From positions 18,461,754 through 18,525,753 of the forward strand of contig CAIIXF020000011.1 of the NCBI GenBank assembly GCA_903813345.2: a stretch of DNA of 64,000 nt. Direction: 5' to 3'. Of this stretch, positions 48,901 to 52,000 are shown piece by piece (the stretch's first letter is position 1; every line of letters starts with the position of its first letter). The stretch comes from Owenia fusiformis (lineage: Eukaryota; Annelida; Polychaeta; Sabellida; Oweniidae). A model generated the notes under the pieces. That model was not told where the DNA came from and ran no database searches. It saw nothing but the letters and a program-made list of their open reading frames with translations. A program made the translations under genes and the position numbers.

Positions 48901-51537
48901 GACACTAAACTTGGAATTTAGCTCATTGTGACAACTTTTGATGGTTGAGGTTTATTTTTTGTCCCCCACTTTATAACCGGAAGCGGAAATCTCATGGCAT
49001 GGAGGCCCATGCGCATTACTCAACTTCCTGAAAAGCCATATTGAAAATGATCAACTCCGATCAGATTTACCTGATAGCTACGTGCAAATATAGTAAGACT
49101 ACTAAGACAGTATAATGATACTTTCCTGAAAAAAGCAAGGAAATACACACATGCCTTCATACTTAATTTTGTAACCCTCACGCCTCACGCATTAGGCGTG
49201 ATTGTCACGCATTTGCTGGAAAAATAGAAATCACGCATCAATTTAGCGTGTATGATCAAATACCACGCAAATCACCCATTTTGTTGGTAATTTTTTAAAT
49301 CGTTTTGTGAAATGCCGACACGGTAAAATACTGAACGGCGAAAAAAGCGAACGCATTCCGTTCAGTCTTTGCACGCGATTGCCGTTTTTTGTCACGCATT
49401 TGATACAAAATATGTGTATATATCACGCATTTGTTTCGAAAATATTTACACCTAACCCCCCCCTCCCCCAGTTGACGGATTTGAACAGCGAGCGTAAGCG
49501 AGCTGAAAAAATTTTTAAGTGTCCAAAATCTGCCAGTGTTCACTGAAGCTGTCCAAAGTTTGAAGGAAGGTGTTCAGCATTTGGAAGTCACTCATGTTAG
49601 ATGGTCCCAAGTTGACAGCCCTGGTACCAGAAAATAACATGTGCATTGTGCAGGTATAGCAATTTTTTGACAAAATGTTATTTTCCAGCTGAGCCTTAAT
49701 TGCACGTGCTATCTATTGCAAGACTTACGCCTGCCACAACCGTCGCCATGTTAATCAGTGTTTTTAAGTAGCGCAAGGATCCTGCCATGACCGTGGTAGT
49801 TTTATCGTGTAAGCCTGGTATAACCGTGACAGGCTGGTATAACCGTGACAATGCTGTAGTATATTGCAAGGCCTGTCATGACCCTGGAAGTGTTTCCCTG
49901 GAAGCCTGGCACGACCGTAGCCTTTATTGTGGTTTATAAGCGAATGTGAATATTAATGTATTAATGTATTGTAGTAATTTTGATTTTGACATGGTTAAGG
50001 TAGTTAAACACCATGATTATAGTATTTAACTGTTTAATTGTAATGCCGATCACTTAAAATTGTTAAGGATATTCCTGGCATTAATGTCATACATATTTAC
50101 TAGTCATTGCAATACATTATAACAGTCATAGTAGGACTAAGCCTTAATTTCTACATTACCACCCTCATACCTGGCCTTGCAATACTATATTACATTGTCA
50201 AGGTCATACCAGGCTTTGCGATCCCATAATACATTGTCACGGTCATGCCAGGTTTTGAAATACACATTGTCACGGTCACTTATAGCAATCATAAATTTCT
50301 ACATTACCACTCTCATACCCGAACTTGGAATACTATATCACATTGCCACGGCGGTCATACCAAGCCTTGCAATACTATATTACATTGTCACGGCCATGTC
50401 AGGCCTTGCAGTACTATATTACGTTGCCACGGTCATGCCAGGCTTTGCAATACACATTGTCACGGTTATAGCAGTCCTAATCGTAAATTTCTACATTACC
50501 ACTCTCATATCTGAACTTGCAATACTATACTACATTGTCACGGTCATGTCAAGCCTTGCAGAACTATATTACATTAACACGGTCATGGCAGGCATTGCAA
50601 TATAATACAGCATTGTGGCGGTTATACCAGGCTTTCACGATACCACGGTCATGGCAGGATCCTTGCGCTACTTAAAAACACATGAATAACATGGTGACGG
50701 TTACGCCAGGCGTTAGTCTTGCAACAGATAGGGTCTCCTTAATTGCTTATTTTTTAGATTCAAAGTAGTTCCAAACATTTAAAAATTTAATATAATGTAC
50801 AAGTAGAAGATCTACAGTGGGGGACAAAAATAAAACTCAACGTTCACAAGTTGTCACAATGAGCTAATTTCCAAGTTTCGTGTCTCAAACTCTCCGAAGC
50901 GGTAGAAAAATAATTCCCGTTCACTAAAGTAGCACAATAAATGAATCCAAAGCTTCATACCTGCAAATAATGGATAAATCCCTACCAAATCGAATGAATG
51001 TTTTCATGAATCGCCATGTTTGTTATCCAAGGACGGTTGACTCCCAGAATGCAACATCAGTTACCATATTTACTCATGACAGGTTTCAAAATGGCGGAAC
51101 AGCATTTTGAAAGCTGGCACGTGCCATGTTGCATTCTGGGAGCCAATCCTCCATTCCGGCGCAATCGGGCGACAAAATCACCTCAACATTTGAAGAGTCG
51201 GCATAACATGTGAATATCCACTATATTTGGACTTACTCAAACGGAGAAAATAGAGCACTGAATACACTGAGGTAAGAATTTATTAAATGTGCGACAGCAT
51301 GTAATTTTCATAGCTTTTGCAATTCTTTATGATCCCCACTGTACTCCAGAATTTTTCCAGAAAATTCCAGTGGCTGCCTCTTACTAGTAATTAGTACATC
51401 GATTGAATTCTTACCTCATTCTTCAATTTCAGGTAGAGTGTTTCCCAGTATCTCTCTGGAACTCCTGACGTATCTAGCTGAGGTTTGTGAAGCTCCACAA
51501 ACTTTGGAAAGTCGAAAGAATCTTCAACATGTGGCAT
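6787..51537 (-). CDS. TTLL12: Tubulin-tyrosine ligase-like protein 12, complete 14-exon gene model
   Basis: Seen: joining minus-strand exons 51537-51415, 48126-48005, 45018-44851, 44457-44421, 44178-44019, 43257-43124, 42946-42756, 42469-42236, 41862-41751, 41537-41383, 40856-40772, 31231-31163, 22282-22144 and 6935-6787 gives 1878 bases, 625 codons plus TAG, with every intron GT/AG and every phase matching. Landmarks shared with vertebrate TTLL12 are SGVPERYW, FLIDHAW-like YLIDHAW, DEFGSRIQH, DNHWICKPWN, VSKYIEEPVLF, HFTV, KPPP, MLKW and LLEVNY. Known: TTLL12 has an N-terminal SET-like region and a C-terminal TTL-like ATP-grasp domain; tubulin ligase activity has not been shown, and roles in tubulin detyrosination, histone H4K20 methylation and antiviral signalling have been reported. 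Odd: 45 kb of gene for 1.9 kb of coding sequence, with introns 11-13 making up 34 kb. The start ATG is the first in frame and precedes the conserved GVPERYW motif by about 25 residues. I am very sure of the family. Confidence 0.95.
7460..7775. repeat. Two-copy direct duplication, ~185-bp spacing
   Basis: CATGTAGGCGAAACTCAGGT...AAATGAGGG at about 7555 recurs as CATGGAGGCGAAACTCAGGT at about 7739, with the preceding ~100 bp (AACTTTTCA ... ATTAAAAA) also recognisable in both. Located in TTLL12 intron 13. Confidence 0.6.
7776..8963. other. Intron 13 sequence without recognised features
   Basis: Unique-looking AT-rich DNA. A short frame at 7859-8047 has no recognisable homology. A C-run at 8647 is the only simple repeat. 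Confidence 0.3.
8964..9030 (+). repeat. Left TIR of the 7.2 kb element
   Basis: 67 bp; starts CACGGGTAGTATC, ends GAAATCGCGAG. Preceded by target duplication AACCA (8959-8963). Confidence 0.9.
9784..9906. repeat. Imperfect inverted repeat inside the 7.2 kb element
   Basis: GATTTGAAGTGCAATATAGG (9784) pairs with CCTATGTTGCGCTTCACATC near 9890, giving a ~30-bp imperfect stem with a 60-bp loop that itself contains TATTGCACG/GTGCAATA-like words. Confidence 0.5.
10113..12758 (+). repeat. 2.65 kb degenerate CTTCC/CTTGCTTCC pyrimidine tract
   Basis: Almost uninterrupted C/T on the plus strand, built from TTCC, CTTGCTTCC and CTCGCTTCC words. The 832- and 911-residue frames here (Leu/Ser/Phe/Pro only) and the opposite-strand Glu/Lys/Arg/Gly frames are products of the repeat, not proteins. 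There is a higher-order layer: roughly 10890-11790 and 11860-12740 are diverged copies of each other. Such tracts can form triplex DNA. The TTLL12 pre-mRNA would carry the purine strand (GAAGGAAGC...), rich in SR-protein-like motifs. Confidence 0.95.
12758..13404. repeat. Inverted pair of ~100-bp arms with a 420-bp loop
   Basis: Arms at 12758-12870 and 13288-13404. Each contains AAAAGGTGGATTGGATCG twice, around GTGGATTGGATTCATG, and ends ATATGGATTTT. Identity between arms is above 90%. A short decayed CTTCC tract (13405-13540) follows the right arm, so the arm is always next to pyrimidine repeat. Confidence 0.85.
13552..14012 (+). repeat. ACGN tetranucleotide-like repeat block 1
   Basis: Runs of CGAACGCACGAACGGACG-type words. 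Opposite-strand frames rich in Arg, Ser, Val and Cys are repeat artefacts. Confidence 0.85.
14383..14450 (+). repeat. 20-bp tandem repeat, 3-4 copies
   Basis: ATTGTACAAGGATAAGTTAT repeated at 14383, 14403 and 14423, then a decayed copy. Confidence 0.8.
14733..15048 (+). repeat. ~130-bp direct duplication, 186-bp spacing
   Basis: GTCTACCAACACGTCCAGCC ... GTGAACGTGATATTAGACTC ... GTCTACGTACAGCATAAA occurs at 14733-14862 and again at 14919-15048 with about 85-90% identity. CACGTG and ACGT words are frequent. Unrecognised. Confidence 0.8.
15235..15375 (+). repeat. ACGN repeat block 2
   Basis: CACGAACGAACGGTCGG-type words as at 13552-14012, separated from that block by 1.2 kb of non-repetitive DNA. 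Confidence 0.8.
16084..16150 (-). repeat. Right TIR of the 7.2 kb element
   Basis: Reverse complement of 8964-9030 with one mismatch (TGAAAAGT versus TTAAAAGT). Followed by AACCA (16151-16155). Confidence 0.9.
16178..16252. repeat. Short foldback repeat, GGCCCATAGCAAGG family
   Basis: GGCCCATAGCAAGGATTTGC and the mirrored CCCCCCTGGCTTCGGGCC enclose GGGGGTTC...GAACCCCC. A related copy is at 21735-21813. Confidence 0.55.
17655..19075 (+). mobile_element. Decayed LINE reverse-transcriptase fragment (Jockey/CR1-like group)
   Basis: Frames in succession: ISILPVFSKLPEKLM (domain-2-like RPISxLPVxSKxxEKL), SIGVFLDFSKAFDTIDQ with YGIRGSVLEWIKSYFSNR, a mutated GIPQG/IYINDI block, then LSADDINLLIQRKNL (the YADD-box equivalent) at 18020, NKLSLNAKRTKYIIF, and a C-terminal YLIYGNIIWG...SQKKIVRIA...HSLPLF stretch at 18375-18743. 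Stops and frameshifts interrupt it. The 3' end has AATAAACAAATTGAAATTG. It sits in intron 13, antisense to TTLL12. Confidence 0.85.
19076..20223. other. Intron 13 sequence without recognised features
   Basis: AT-rich. Words around the LINE relic such as AATTTGTTGCCAT and CAAGTCAATC occur on both sides of it (17430-17520 and 19073-19165), hinting at an older duplication. No gene seen. Confidence 0.3.
20224..20771. mobile_element. 548-bp TA-flanked MITE
   Basis: Ends CAGTATAACCTGTGAAGTTG and, inverted, CAACTTCACAAGTTTTACTG; about 25-bp TIRs with two mismatches. TA at 20222-20223 and 20772-20773. The interior has GTGTTCCAATTG / GAAGTGTTCTA words and no coding potential. Confidence 0.7.
21106..21174 (+). 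repeat. 22-bp tandem repeat, three copies
   Basis: CTCTAACACTATATCAGGTG repeated at about 21109, 21131 and 21153. Confidence 0.85.
21735..21813. repeat. Short foldback repeat, second copy of the 16178 family
   Basis: ATTGCCAAGGGGTTCACTTT ... CCTCCCTGGCTATGGGCCTG, diverged from 16178-16252. Confidence 0.5.
22144..22282 (-). CDS. TTLL12: TTLL12 exon 13, the genuine copy
   Basis: Acceptor CTATTTCCAG|GAGTC, donor GACAAAG|GTAAATA; 46 codons plus one base. Encodes ESMHAVIKDVFECSISKPPP, then SRELFGIDMMLKWATDDK. KPPP, SR and D-MLKW align with vertebrate TTLL12. Only this copy continues past ELF into GIDMMLKW and a donor; the adjoining 127-bp repeats stop at ELF. The intron bases just upstream are five bases shorter than in the repeat units (ATAGC instead of ATATAATAGC). 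Confidence 0.95.
22306..23704 (-). repeat. Exon-derived 127/128-bp satellite, left block (11 units)
   Basis: Eleven head-to-tail units starting near 22306, 22433, 22560, 22687, 22814, 22941, 23068, 23196, 23323, 23451 and 23579. Read on the minus strand, each unit is about 29 bases of intron 12 ending CTATTATATTTCCAG followed by the first ~97 bases of exon 13, through SRELF, after which it jumps to the next intron tail. No unit has the exon's GIDMMLKW half or its donor. Units carry small variants (AACAG/AATGG, ACATT/ACACT) and those from 23068 on mostly have an extra G (128 bp). Short 68-83 residue frames in the array are echoes of the exon plus frame-shifted intron, not genes. Confidence 0.95.
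23705..24209 (+). repeat. Left terminal inverted repeat of the Academ-like transposon
   Basis: About 505 bp, matching the reverse complement of 29605-30109 with scattered substitutions. The terminal TGATAGGTGTTTTTCG is identical at both ends; homology fades after ...CATACCCTCATTC. Confidence 0.88.
24487..29067 (-). pseudogene. Transposase with XPG-like nuclease domain, Academ type, one in-frame stop
   Basis: Seen: 1208 codons from ATG 29067 to TGA 25443-25441, then in the same frame 54 open codons and 263 more to TAG at 24487; the total is 1526 codon positions with one internal stop. N-terminus: C42-x2-C45, C63 and H101-x2-C104, a likely zinc finger (CIFC ... HQAC). Around residues 600-700 are TFDLAAAKKALN, MLGVFHSLCSYFCTIGKF and NGKNYNRSLRVHKIMYEALE, typical of uncharacterised invertebrate transposase-like proteins. 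After the stop come QEEADTK, SLDTDVFL and GCDSTSAF, resembling the EAEA, SxDxD and GCDY motifs of FEN1/XPG nucleases. Inference: a recently active transposase killed by one base change, perhaps a Trp codon TGG to TGA. Start: Met 11 (29037) is an alternative, because a TATATTTCAG|G acceptor lies between the two. Confidence 0.8.
29605..30109 (-). repeat. Right terminal inverted repeat of the Academ-like transposon
   Basis: Counterpart of 23705-24209. In TTLL12 orientation this is the 5' end of the element, 540 bp upstream of the transposase start, so it probably holds that gene's promoter. Confidence 0.88.
30122..30633 (-). repeat. Exon-derived satellite, right block (about 4 units)
   Basis: Resumes beyond the transposon with a partial intron tail and then units at about 30158, 30286, 30412 and 30539 in the same orientation and phase pattern as the left block. 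The first has the extra-G 128-bp form also seen at the distal end of the left block, so the two blocks were once continuous. The outermost unit ends GCATGCAT|AAATATAAAC, lacking about ten bases that in other units include the AG acceptor. Confidence 0.93.
30703..30785 (-). mobile_element. Hairpin-ended repeat, fragment in intron 12
   Basis: In reverse orientation: GGGAGACCATAGCAATATG, then a decayed TTACCATTTTTGGTGGTGAC hairpin ending GACATAAAAA. Same 3' end as copies at 34480-36003, 40865, 41890 and 43660. Confidence 0.65.
31163..31231 (-). CDS. TTLL12: TTLL12 exon 12
   Basis: Acceptor TGTATTTTCAG|CTTAAA, donor ACAAGG|GTAAGA. Twenty-three codons, phase 0 at both ends, encoding LKDVDFIPLFNSQYSSHSWD then KTR; equivalent to the CEEFIPEFEKQYPEFPWTD segment. 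It is followed downstream by the exon-13-derived satellite of intron 12. Confidence 0.9.
31270..32655 (+). repeat. Dispersed repeat, unit 1 (hairpin start, GGATAGGAAGG tract, CCGGAAGTCGG core)
   Basis: Begins AATAACTAGACTTGGGAAA with the perfect stem GAAATTGAAC-GAA-GTTCAATTTC. Next come GAGTCATCCAGAATAAG words, a GGATAGGAAGG microsatellite (31385-31555), and repeated blocks CCATAACTTCCGAACCGGAA...GGATCGAAATTTGG separated by GACCTAGATTTTGACC. It ends GAAGAATAATAATAACTAG at the start of unit 2. Amino-acid frames conserved between blocks reflect DNA conservation only. Confidence 0.75.
32656..34475 (+). repeat. Dispersed repeat, unit 2 with internal extra core copies
   Basis: Repeats the organisation of unit 1 (AATTGAACGAAGTTCAATT start, GGATAGG tract 32780-32950) but has additional core blocks at 33030, 33510 and 33980 and a GACTTGGACC-type tract at 33808-33905. 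The end is an 11-bp perfect hairpin, AGACTCCAGAT-TTTCA-ATCTGGAGTCT (34443-34469), inverted relative to AGACTCCAGAT near the unit start. Confidence 0.75.
34480..36003 (+). mobile_element. Hairpin-ended repeat, long copy with tandem TGACCTT/AAGGTCA core
   Basis: Starts AACAAGGCATTAACATGAC then ATGTCACCACCTAGTTGC. The body is ~10 diverged units of about 130-150 bp, each with TTTTTGACCTTGAGAAGGTC, TGAAGGTCAAATCTTAAAT and GTCAGATTTGAACTTCTGAA. It ends in an AACCACCAACCGCCGTC block, GGAGACCATAACAATATG and the hairpin TGTCACCAC-TTTTT-GGTGGTGACA. Short and fragmentary copies sit in introns 5, 8, 10 and 12. No coding capacity. Confidence 0.8.
36004..36274 (+). other. Short 5' flank of the TRIM-NHL gene
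   Basis: About 270 bp of AT-rich unique-looking DNA between the hairpin-ended repeat and the TRIM ATG. It must contain the promoter and 5' UTR if the gene is expressed from this locus; no TATA box or initiator that I would trust. Confidence 0.3.
36275..38155 (+). CDS. TRIM-NHL protein (RING, two B-boxes, coiled coil, NHL repeats), single exon
   Basis: Seen: an unbroken 626-residue frame. RING C3HC4: C10, C13, C25, H27, C30, C33, C50, C53. B-box 1: C92, C95, C109, C112, C117, C120. B-box 2: C156, H159, C168, D171, C176, C179, H187. A charged helical stretch from about 190 to 330 is a likely coiled coil. The C-terminal third has beta-propeller repeats with PYGVCMDKGEYIFVADSSNH and AVAMTNDGKLAVGDNNGQ, typical of NHL domains. 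Known: such TRIM2/3/56/71-like proteins are cytoplasmic E3 ubiquitin ligases with protein- or RNA-binding propellers, greatly expanded in molluscs and other invertebrates. Context: it lies wholly inside TTLL12 intron 11 on the opposite strand and is intronless, so it may be an old retrocopy or an expanded-family member. The ATG chosen is the first in frame, ten codons before the RING cysteine. AATAAA-like signals follow at about 38340 and 38409. Confidence 0.93.
   Translation: MASNKVVLKCGICQDDLTEPRALPCMHAYCLKCLDSLIQKSKLQGGSFNCPECRHVCPIPQEGAWEFKVSPTDSPRNNDAFVESQQSKKQECDPCLESAENHIPAKFRCLNCNKSLCIACSKTHDVLLKGHTTLAITGNSAQKATHQSSKDRTIYCHLHPTQTLNLYCKVDKSVLCQMCHSIKYADHACEIIKETVAKNMKSIGAVITQGKSLLDMYDQAIQDTNASKKEVQHDAEHATAKINNDLKALIQATHKKYMSYTEKVMKEKESNVKQIMAHIGHLELQRAIIEGQVNKYCIMVEHKNPLQICEIGEQVNKKSEEWSKIPITAFSANTDFQFTEGRSDEDGTVFGTVPKENLEEEVDGDGLTPLFEPSVTSNGLHPSRIFDLLITPAGDYVVTGVQGSTACIYNRYYKLKKDLKKRFWQVSLTSHGYLAFTDGDTNKINIYTTDGVHKGIVICRSLSRLQGIALSPAGELFVIDTCADKVYLVDEYTGEAYALEGSFSSPKYISCSYDINIVSDGDSPGHCVKGIARNGKQVFRFGDYSGSGNEMLNSPYGVCMDKGEYIFVADSSNHRVVLLSPKGTFLRNVLTKADGVSYPNAVAMTNDGKLAVGDNNGQLFIIKYRK
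38156..38515 (+). other. 3' flank of the TRIM-NHL gene
   Basis: AT-rich; AATAAATAC at about 38338 and CAATAAATAG at 38408 are possible poly(A) signals. Confidence 0.35.
38516..38779 (+). repeat. 44-bp minisatellite, six copies
   Basis: Unit ACAGATACCCTGATGATGAA plus CTGTAAACTACTGTATAGCT plus AAAC, nearly identical copies (T/C and A/C variants at position 9-10). Confidence 0.95.
38852..39099. mobile_element. Possible MITE with ACAGTGAAACCT ends
   Basis: ACAGTGAAACCT at 38852 and inverted AGGTTTTACTGT ending 39099, with one internal tandem (CAAATGGGAACAC, twice). Related words occur at 20224-20771 and 56670. Target duplication not clear. Confidence 0.4.
39444..40649 (+). mobile_element. Tc1-like transposon, decayed
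   Basis: 1206 bp with perfect 27-bp TIRs starting CACTGTTGCTCATAAATATG and TA at 39442-39443 and 40650-40651. The interior has remnants of a Tc1 transposase: GMALSGMEQTAIARTLGV (helix-turn-helix) near 39785, then KSPSGTKGT, a frame with QNRLKSTSSLRDE at 39967, and LTDYNKERCLQWAGNH at 40105. Several stops and frameshifts; non-functional. Located in TTLL12 intron 11. Confidence 0.9.
39770..40330 (+). pseudogene. Tc1-type transposase remnant
   Basis: Helix-turn-helix-like region then pieces of the DDE domain in all three frames. The motif W..(VLFSDE) cannot be recognised, so the catalytic region is largely lost. Confidence 0.8.
40772..40856 (-). CDS. TTLL12: TTLL12 exon 11
   Basis: Acceptor TTGATTGTAG|GCCATT, donor AACAAG|GTGAGT. 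Encodes PFSLDHFDEHEKHFTVHRYE then QNVINLNK, aligning with the FALNDLDDYEKHFTVMNY block. It lies 122 bp below the right end of the Tc1-like relic that sits in intron 11. Confidence 0.92.
40862..40978 (+). mobile_element. Hairpin-ended repeat, fragment in intron 10
   Basis: AACAAGGCATTAAGATGC at 40868, TTGTTACAGATGCTGACTGC, and end GTTGGTGACATAATAATG. Same family as 34480-36003, internally deleted. It abuts the acceptor of TTLL12 exon 11 (40857). Confidence 0.6.
41383..41537 (-). CDS. TTLL12: TTLL12 exon 10
   Basis: Acceptor CACTTTGTAG|ATTGTG, donor CAGAA|GTAAGTC. Encodes IVSKYIEEPVLFYRDDLSIQ, VKFDIRFHVLLASV and YVYEYFLVRFS. KFDIR is the conserved ATP-grasp strand of TTL proteins. Confidence 0.95.
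41751..41862 (-). CDS. TTLL12: TTLL12 exon 9
   Basis: Acceptor TTTTAATAG|AGGGCT, chosen over an AG two bases downstream because only it keeps phase; donor CCTAAG|GTTGGT. Encodes GLDNHWICKPWNMGRGLDLH and NLNYILRLPETGPK. DNHWICKPWN is the most conserved TTL-domain block of TTLL12. Confidence 0.95.
41890..41972 (+). mobile_element. Hairpin-ended repeat, 3' fragment in intron 8
   Basis: CAACCAACAAATACTGTCCA, GGAGACCATAACAATGTC and end GTGGTGGTGACATAATAA, matching the family's 3' end. Located 28 bp above the acceptor of exon 9. Confidence 0.65.
42236..42469 (-). CDS. TTLL12: TTLL12 exon 8
   Basis: Acceptor CATTTCCAG|AACTTT, donor AACGA|GTAAGTG. Encodes a stretch with HPQNFINQYPYDSVITNKDL, then WLQVTYNLETELAEFVSYYQ. 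The NQFP-like, NLxTELxxFVSYxQ and RENE blocks match TTLL12. A 10-15 residue insert (SKSKDVSGDGD) accounts for part of the length difference. Confidence 0.93.
42756..42946 (-). CDS. TTLL12: TTLL12 exon 7
   Basis: Acceptor ACAATCCAG|CAATAC, donor TACAA|GTAAGG. Encodes QYRINETLPEGEVKREPLSL and later KVYCDVDEVKEYL, SEDDADILW and HYKDYK. The E/D-A-D-I-L and FKDYR-like blocks start the TTL-like domain of TTLL12. Confidence 0.92.
43124..43257 (-). CDS. TTLL12: TTLL12 exon 6
   Basis: Acceptor TTGCACAG|ATGAAG, donor TTTTCT|GTAAGAG. Encodes EVCRNYVESVMDPLYRKLRL followed by LPWQPNVFTHH; corresponds to the EEVTRDF...DPLIRKCMLLPW segment of TTLL12. Confidence 0.9.
43657..43978 (+). mobile_element. Hairpin-ended repeat, short complete copy in intron 5
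   Basis: Full 5' end AACAAGGCATTAACATGAC-AAAATGTCACCACC, one core unit (AAGGTCAAATCTTAAATATA), the ACCAACTGCC block and 3' hairpin TGTCACTACTTTTTGGTGGT. It is a 320-bp version of 34480-36003. Confidence 0.75.
44019..44178 (-). CDS. TTLL12: TTLL12 exon 5
   Basis: Acceptor TTTTTTAG|GGAACC, donor GAAGGAG|GTATGT. Encodes GTKEAQSIWYILDEFGSRIQ, then HSENP, PFFYAPSQISYTIMWPVTNL. The WYIxDEFGSRIQH and PFFYxPxQxxYTxxWP blocks are diagnostic of TTLL12. Confidence 0.95.
44421..44457 (-). CDS. TTLL12: TTLL12 exon 4 (37-bp micro-exon)
   Basis: Acceptor TTTCAG|GTTTAAC, donor CAGCAC|GTATGT. Together with exon 3 it gives MWRFNQTYKIGNAQH, matching MWKFNQTY of vertebrate TTLL12. It is too short for ORF-based calling but is fixed by phase (1 base plus 12 codons) and homology. 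Confidence 0.88.
44851..45018 (-). CDS. TTLL12: TTLL12 exon 3
   Basis: Acceptor TGTTTTAG|TATCTAC, donor GTGGAG|GTAGG. Encodes IYLIDHAWTYRLETARQQLT, a Gly-Leu-Val-Glu-Arg stretch and ends in VLDTMW, aligning closely with the FLIDHAWTCRVEHARQQL region of human TTLL12. Confidence 0.95.
45240..47365. repeat. Older dispersed repeat with CGGACGG tail, interrupted by a LINE
   Basis: Left part 45250-45311 (AATCCCATCGAACAGCCATG GCTGG) and right part 46851-47365 (GGCAGCCATTTTTCAAAATG, AAATATGAACAAAATCG twice, GGACGGACGGACGGATGG, CGAACTTTGTTCGATGGGAT). The ATCCCATCGAAC / GTTCGATGGGAT ends are inverted. This type of repeat is common in bivalve genomes. Confidence 0.65.
45312..46835 (+). mobile_element. 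5'-truncated LINE with 15-bp target duplication (L1/Tx1-like)
   Basis: ACAAACAAAGTATAT flanks it directly at 45297-45311 and 46836-46850. Frames: WNEKINDLEKILDSWKK, SLAISKLIYSASILSF, NNLIFNFLWNGKKDKIRR, NIDNGGLNMLDLESQ (the L1-type post-RT region IKSLxISKxxY...FLWNxKxxxI...GGLxMxDxE), then two more frames and a cysteine-containing C-terminus CSICNYLCNLKHILFECCLS near 46416-46480. It ends AATGAAATAAAGAC plus A-rich tail. Frameshifts show it is dead, but the target duplication is perfect. Confidence 0.9.
47459..47519. repeat. Perfect 21-bp hairpin in intron 2
   Basis: Arms CTCAGAAAATATCATATTGA+C (47459-47479) and its exact reverse complement (47499-47519), 19-base loop. No flanking element recognised. 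Confidence 0.85.
48005..48126 (-). CDS. TTLL12: TTLL12 exon 2
   Basis: Acceptor TTTTATTAG|GTATTT, donor AAACA|GTAAGAG. Encodes VFDAGSSFGMMKVLDAEDED and then WRIVVTTEDEISL. The VFDAG.xFGIM-like start is a TTLL12 signature at the same exon position as in vertebrates. It ends with two bases of a split His codon completed by exon 3. Confidence 0.9.
48703..51075. mobile_element. 2.4 kb nested palindromic (foldback) element in intron 1
   Basis: Outer arms 48703-48970 and 50816-51075 are ~265-bp inverted repeats (GAGTAAATA..GATGTTGCATTCTGGGAG; inner edge GTCCCCCACT). A second inverted pair lies inside: 49709-49888 and about 50580-50732, with GTTTTTAAGTAGCGCAAGGA and CCTGCCATGACCGTGGTA. The centre (49889-50580) is a tandem of GGTCATGCCAGGCTTTGCAA/ACATTGTCACGG units. 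49190-49440 carries repeated TCACGCATTT. No transposase. The target duplication was not found. Confidence 0.75.
49889..50620 (+). repeat. Tandem TTGTCACGGTCATGCCAGGC repeats
   Basis: Units of roughly 56 bp (CTTGCAATACTATATTACA + TTGTCACGGTCATGCCAGG), with a longer period visible (CTACATTACCACTCTCATA at 50300 and 50490). It forms the core of the palindromic element; the open frames in it are repeat artefacts. Confidence 0.75.
51036..51155. repeat. Short inverted repeat with CTCCCAGAATGCAAC ends
   Basis: AAGGACGGTTGACTCCCAGA...GCAACAT (51036) faces ATGTTGCATTCTGGGAGCCA...ATCCTCC (51127-51155). It overlaps the right arm of the palindromic element and ends 260 bp from TTLL12 exon 1. Same terminal sequence as 52001-52305. 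Confidence 0.6.
51415..51537 (-). CDS. TTLL12: TTLL12 exon 1 (initiator exon)
   Basis: Forty-one codons from ATG (51537-51535) to a GAG|GTAAGAATT donor. Encodes MPHVEDSFDFPKFVELHKPQ followed by SGVPERYWETLYLKL; the SGVPERYW block matches the N-terminal part of TTLL12. It ends in phase 0. Confidence 0.9.
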
Positions 51538-51660
51538 TTTGATTTTGAAGCTTTCTGTTTATTTCCGGTTAAATTCGCTCTAGCGATACATGTGACAGTT
51601 CTATTTAGAAAATATTTCCACACGGTGTTATTTTCGCGGGAGTTTTAATTTTTAGATTAT
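51538..51660 (-). promoter_or_regulatory. TTLL12 5' flank with E2F-like site
   Basis: About 95-105 bp upstream of the TTLL12 ATG (51631-51642) is TTTTCGCGGGAG, close to the E2F consensus TTTSGCGC/GGGAA. There is no TATA box. Inference: likely core promoter/5' UTR region; no transcript data. Confidence 0.35.
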
Positions 51661-52000
51661 GTGTTTTGTGAAGAAAACGATAAATTATAATTTAACACTA
51701 AATCGTATTTAGAAAAACTTATTAAACTAGTGACCTTTTAGGCATCTGCTGTCATTATATATATATAAAATAAATATATTATATCAAAGTCATGTTATGG
51801 TGAAGCCCCCGGGAAGCCCCCGTTGAAGCACCGTCCGGGGTTGTTAACCCCTAACTAGAAAGAAACCAAAGACACACGAATCATTTGTTTACGTTTATAC
51901 CCACACCCGGGTATATCCGTCTGGATTAACCACACATGATGCAATCAAGTATTGTTTGCCTCGCCCTTTATCCTCCCCTTTATATTTCTGTAAATGATAT
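51661..52000. other. Upstream flank of TTLL12
   Basis: AT-rich with a TATATATAAAATAAATA stretch at about 51759 and a G/C-rich patch GAAGCCCCCGGGAAGCCCCC (51813-51835). No gene seen. Confidence 0.3.
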
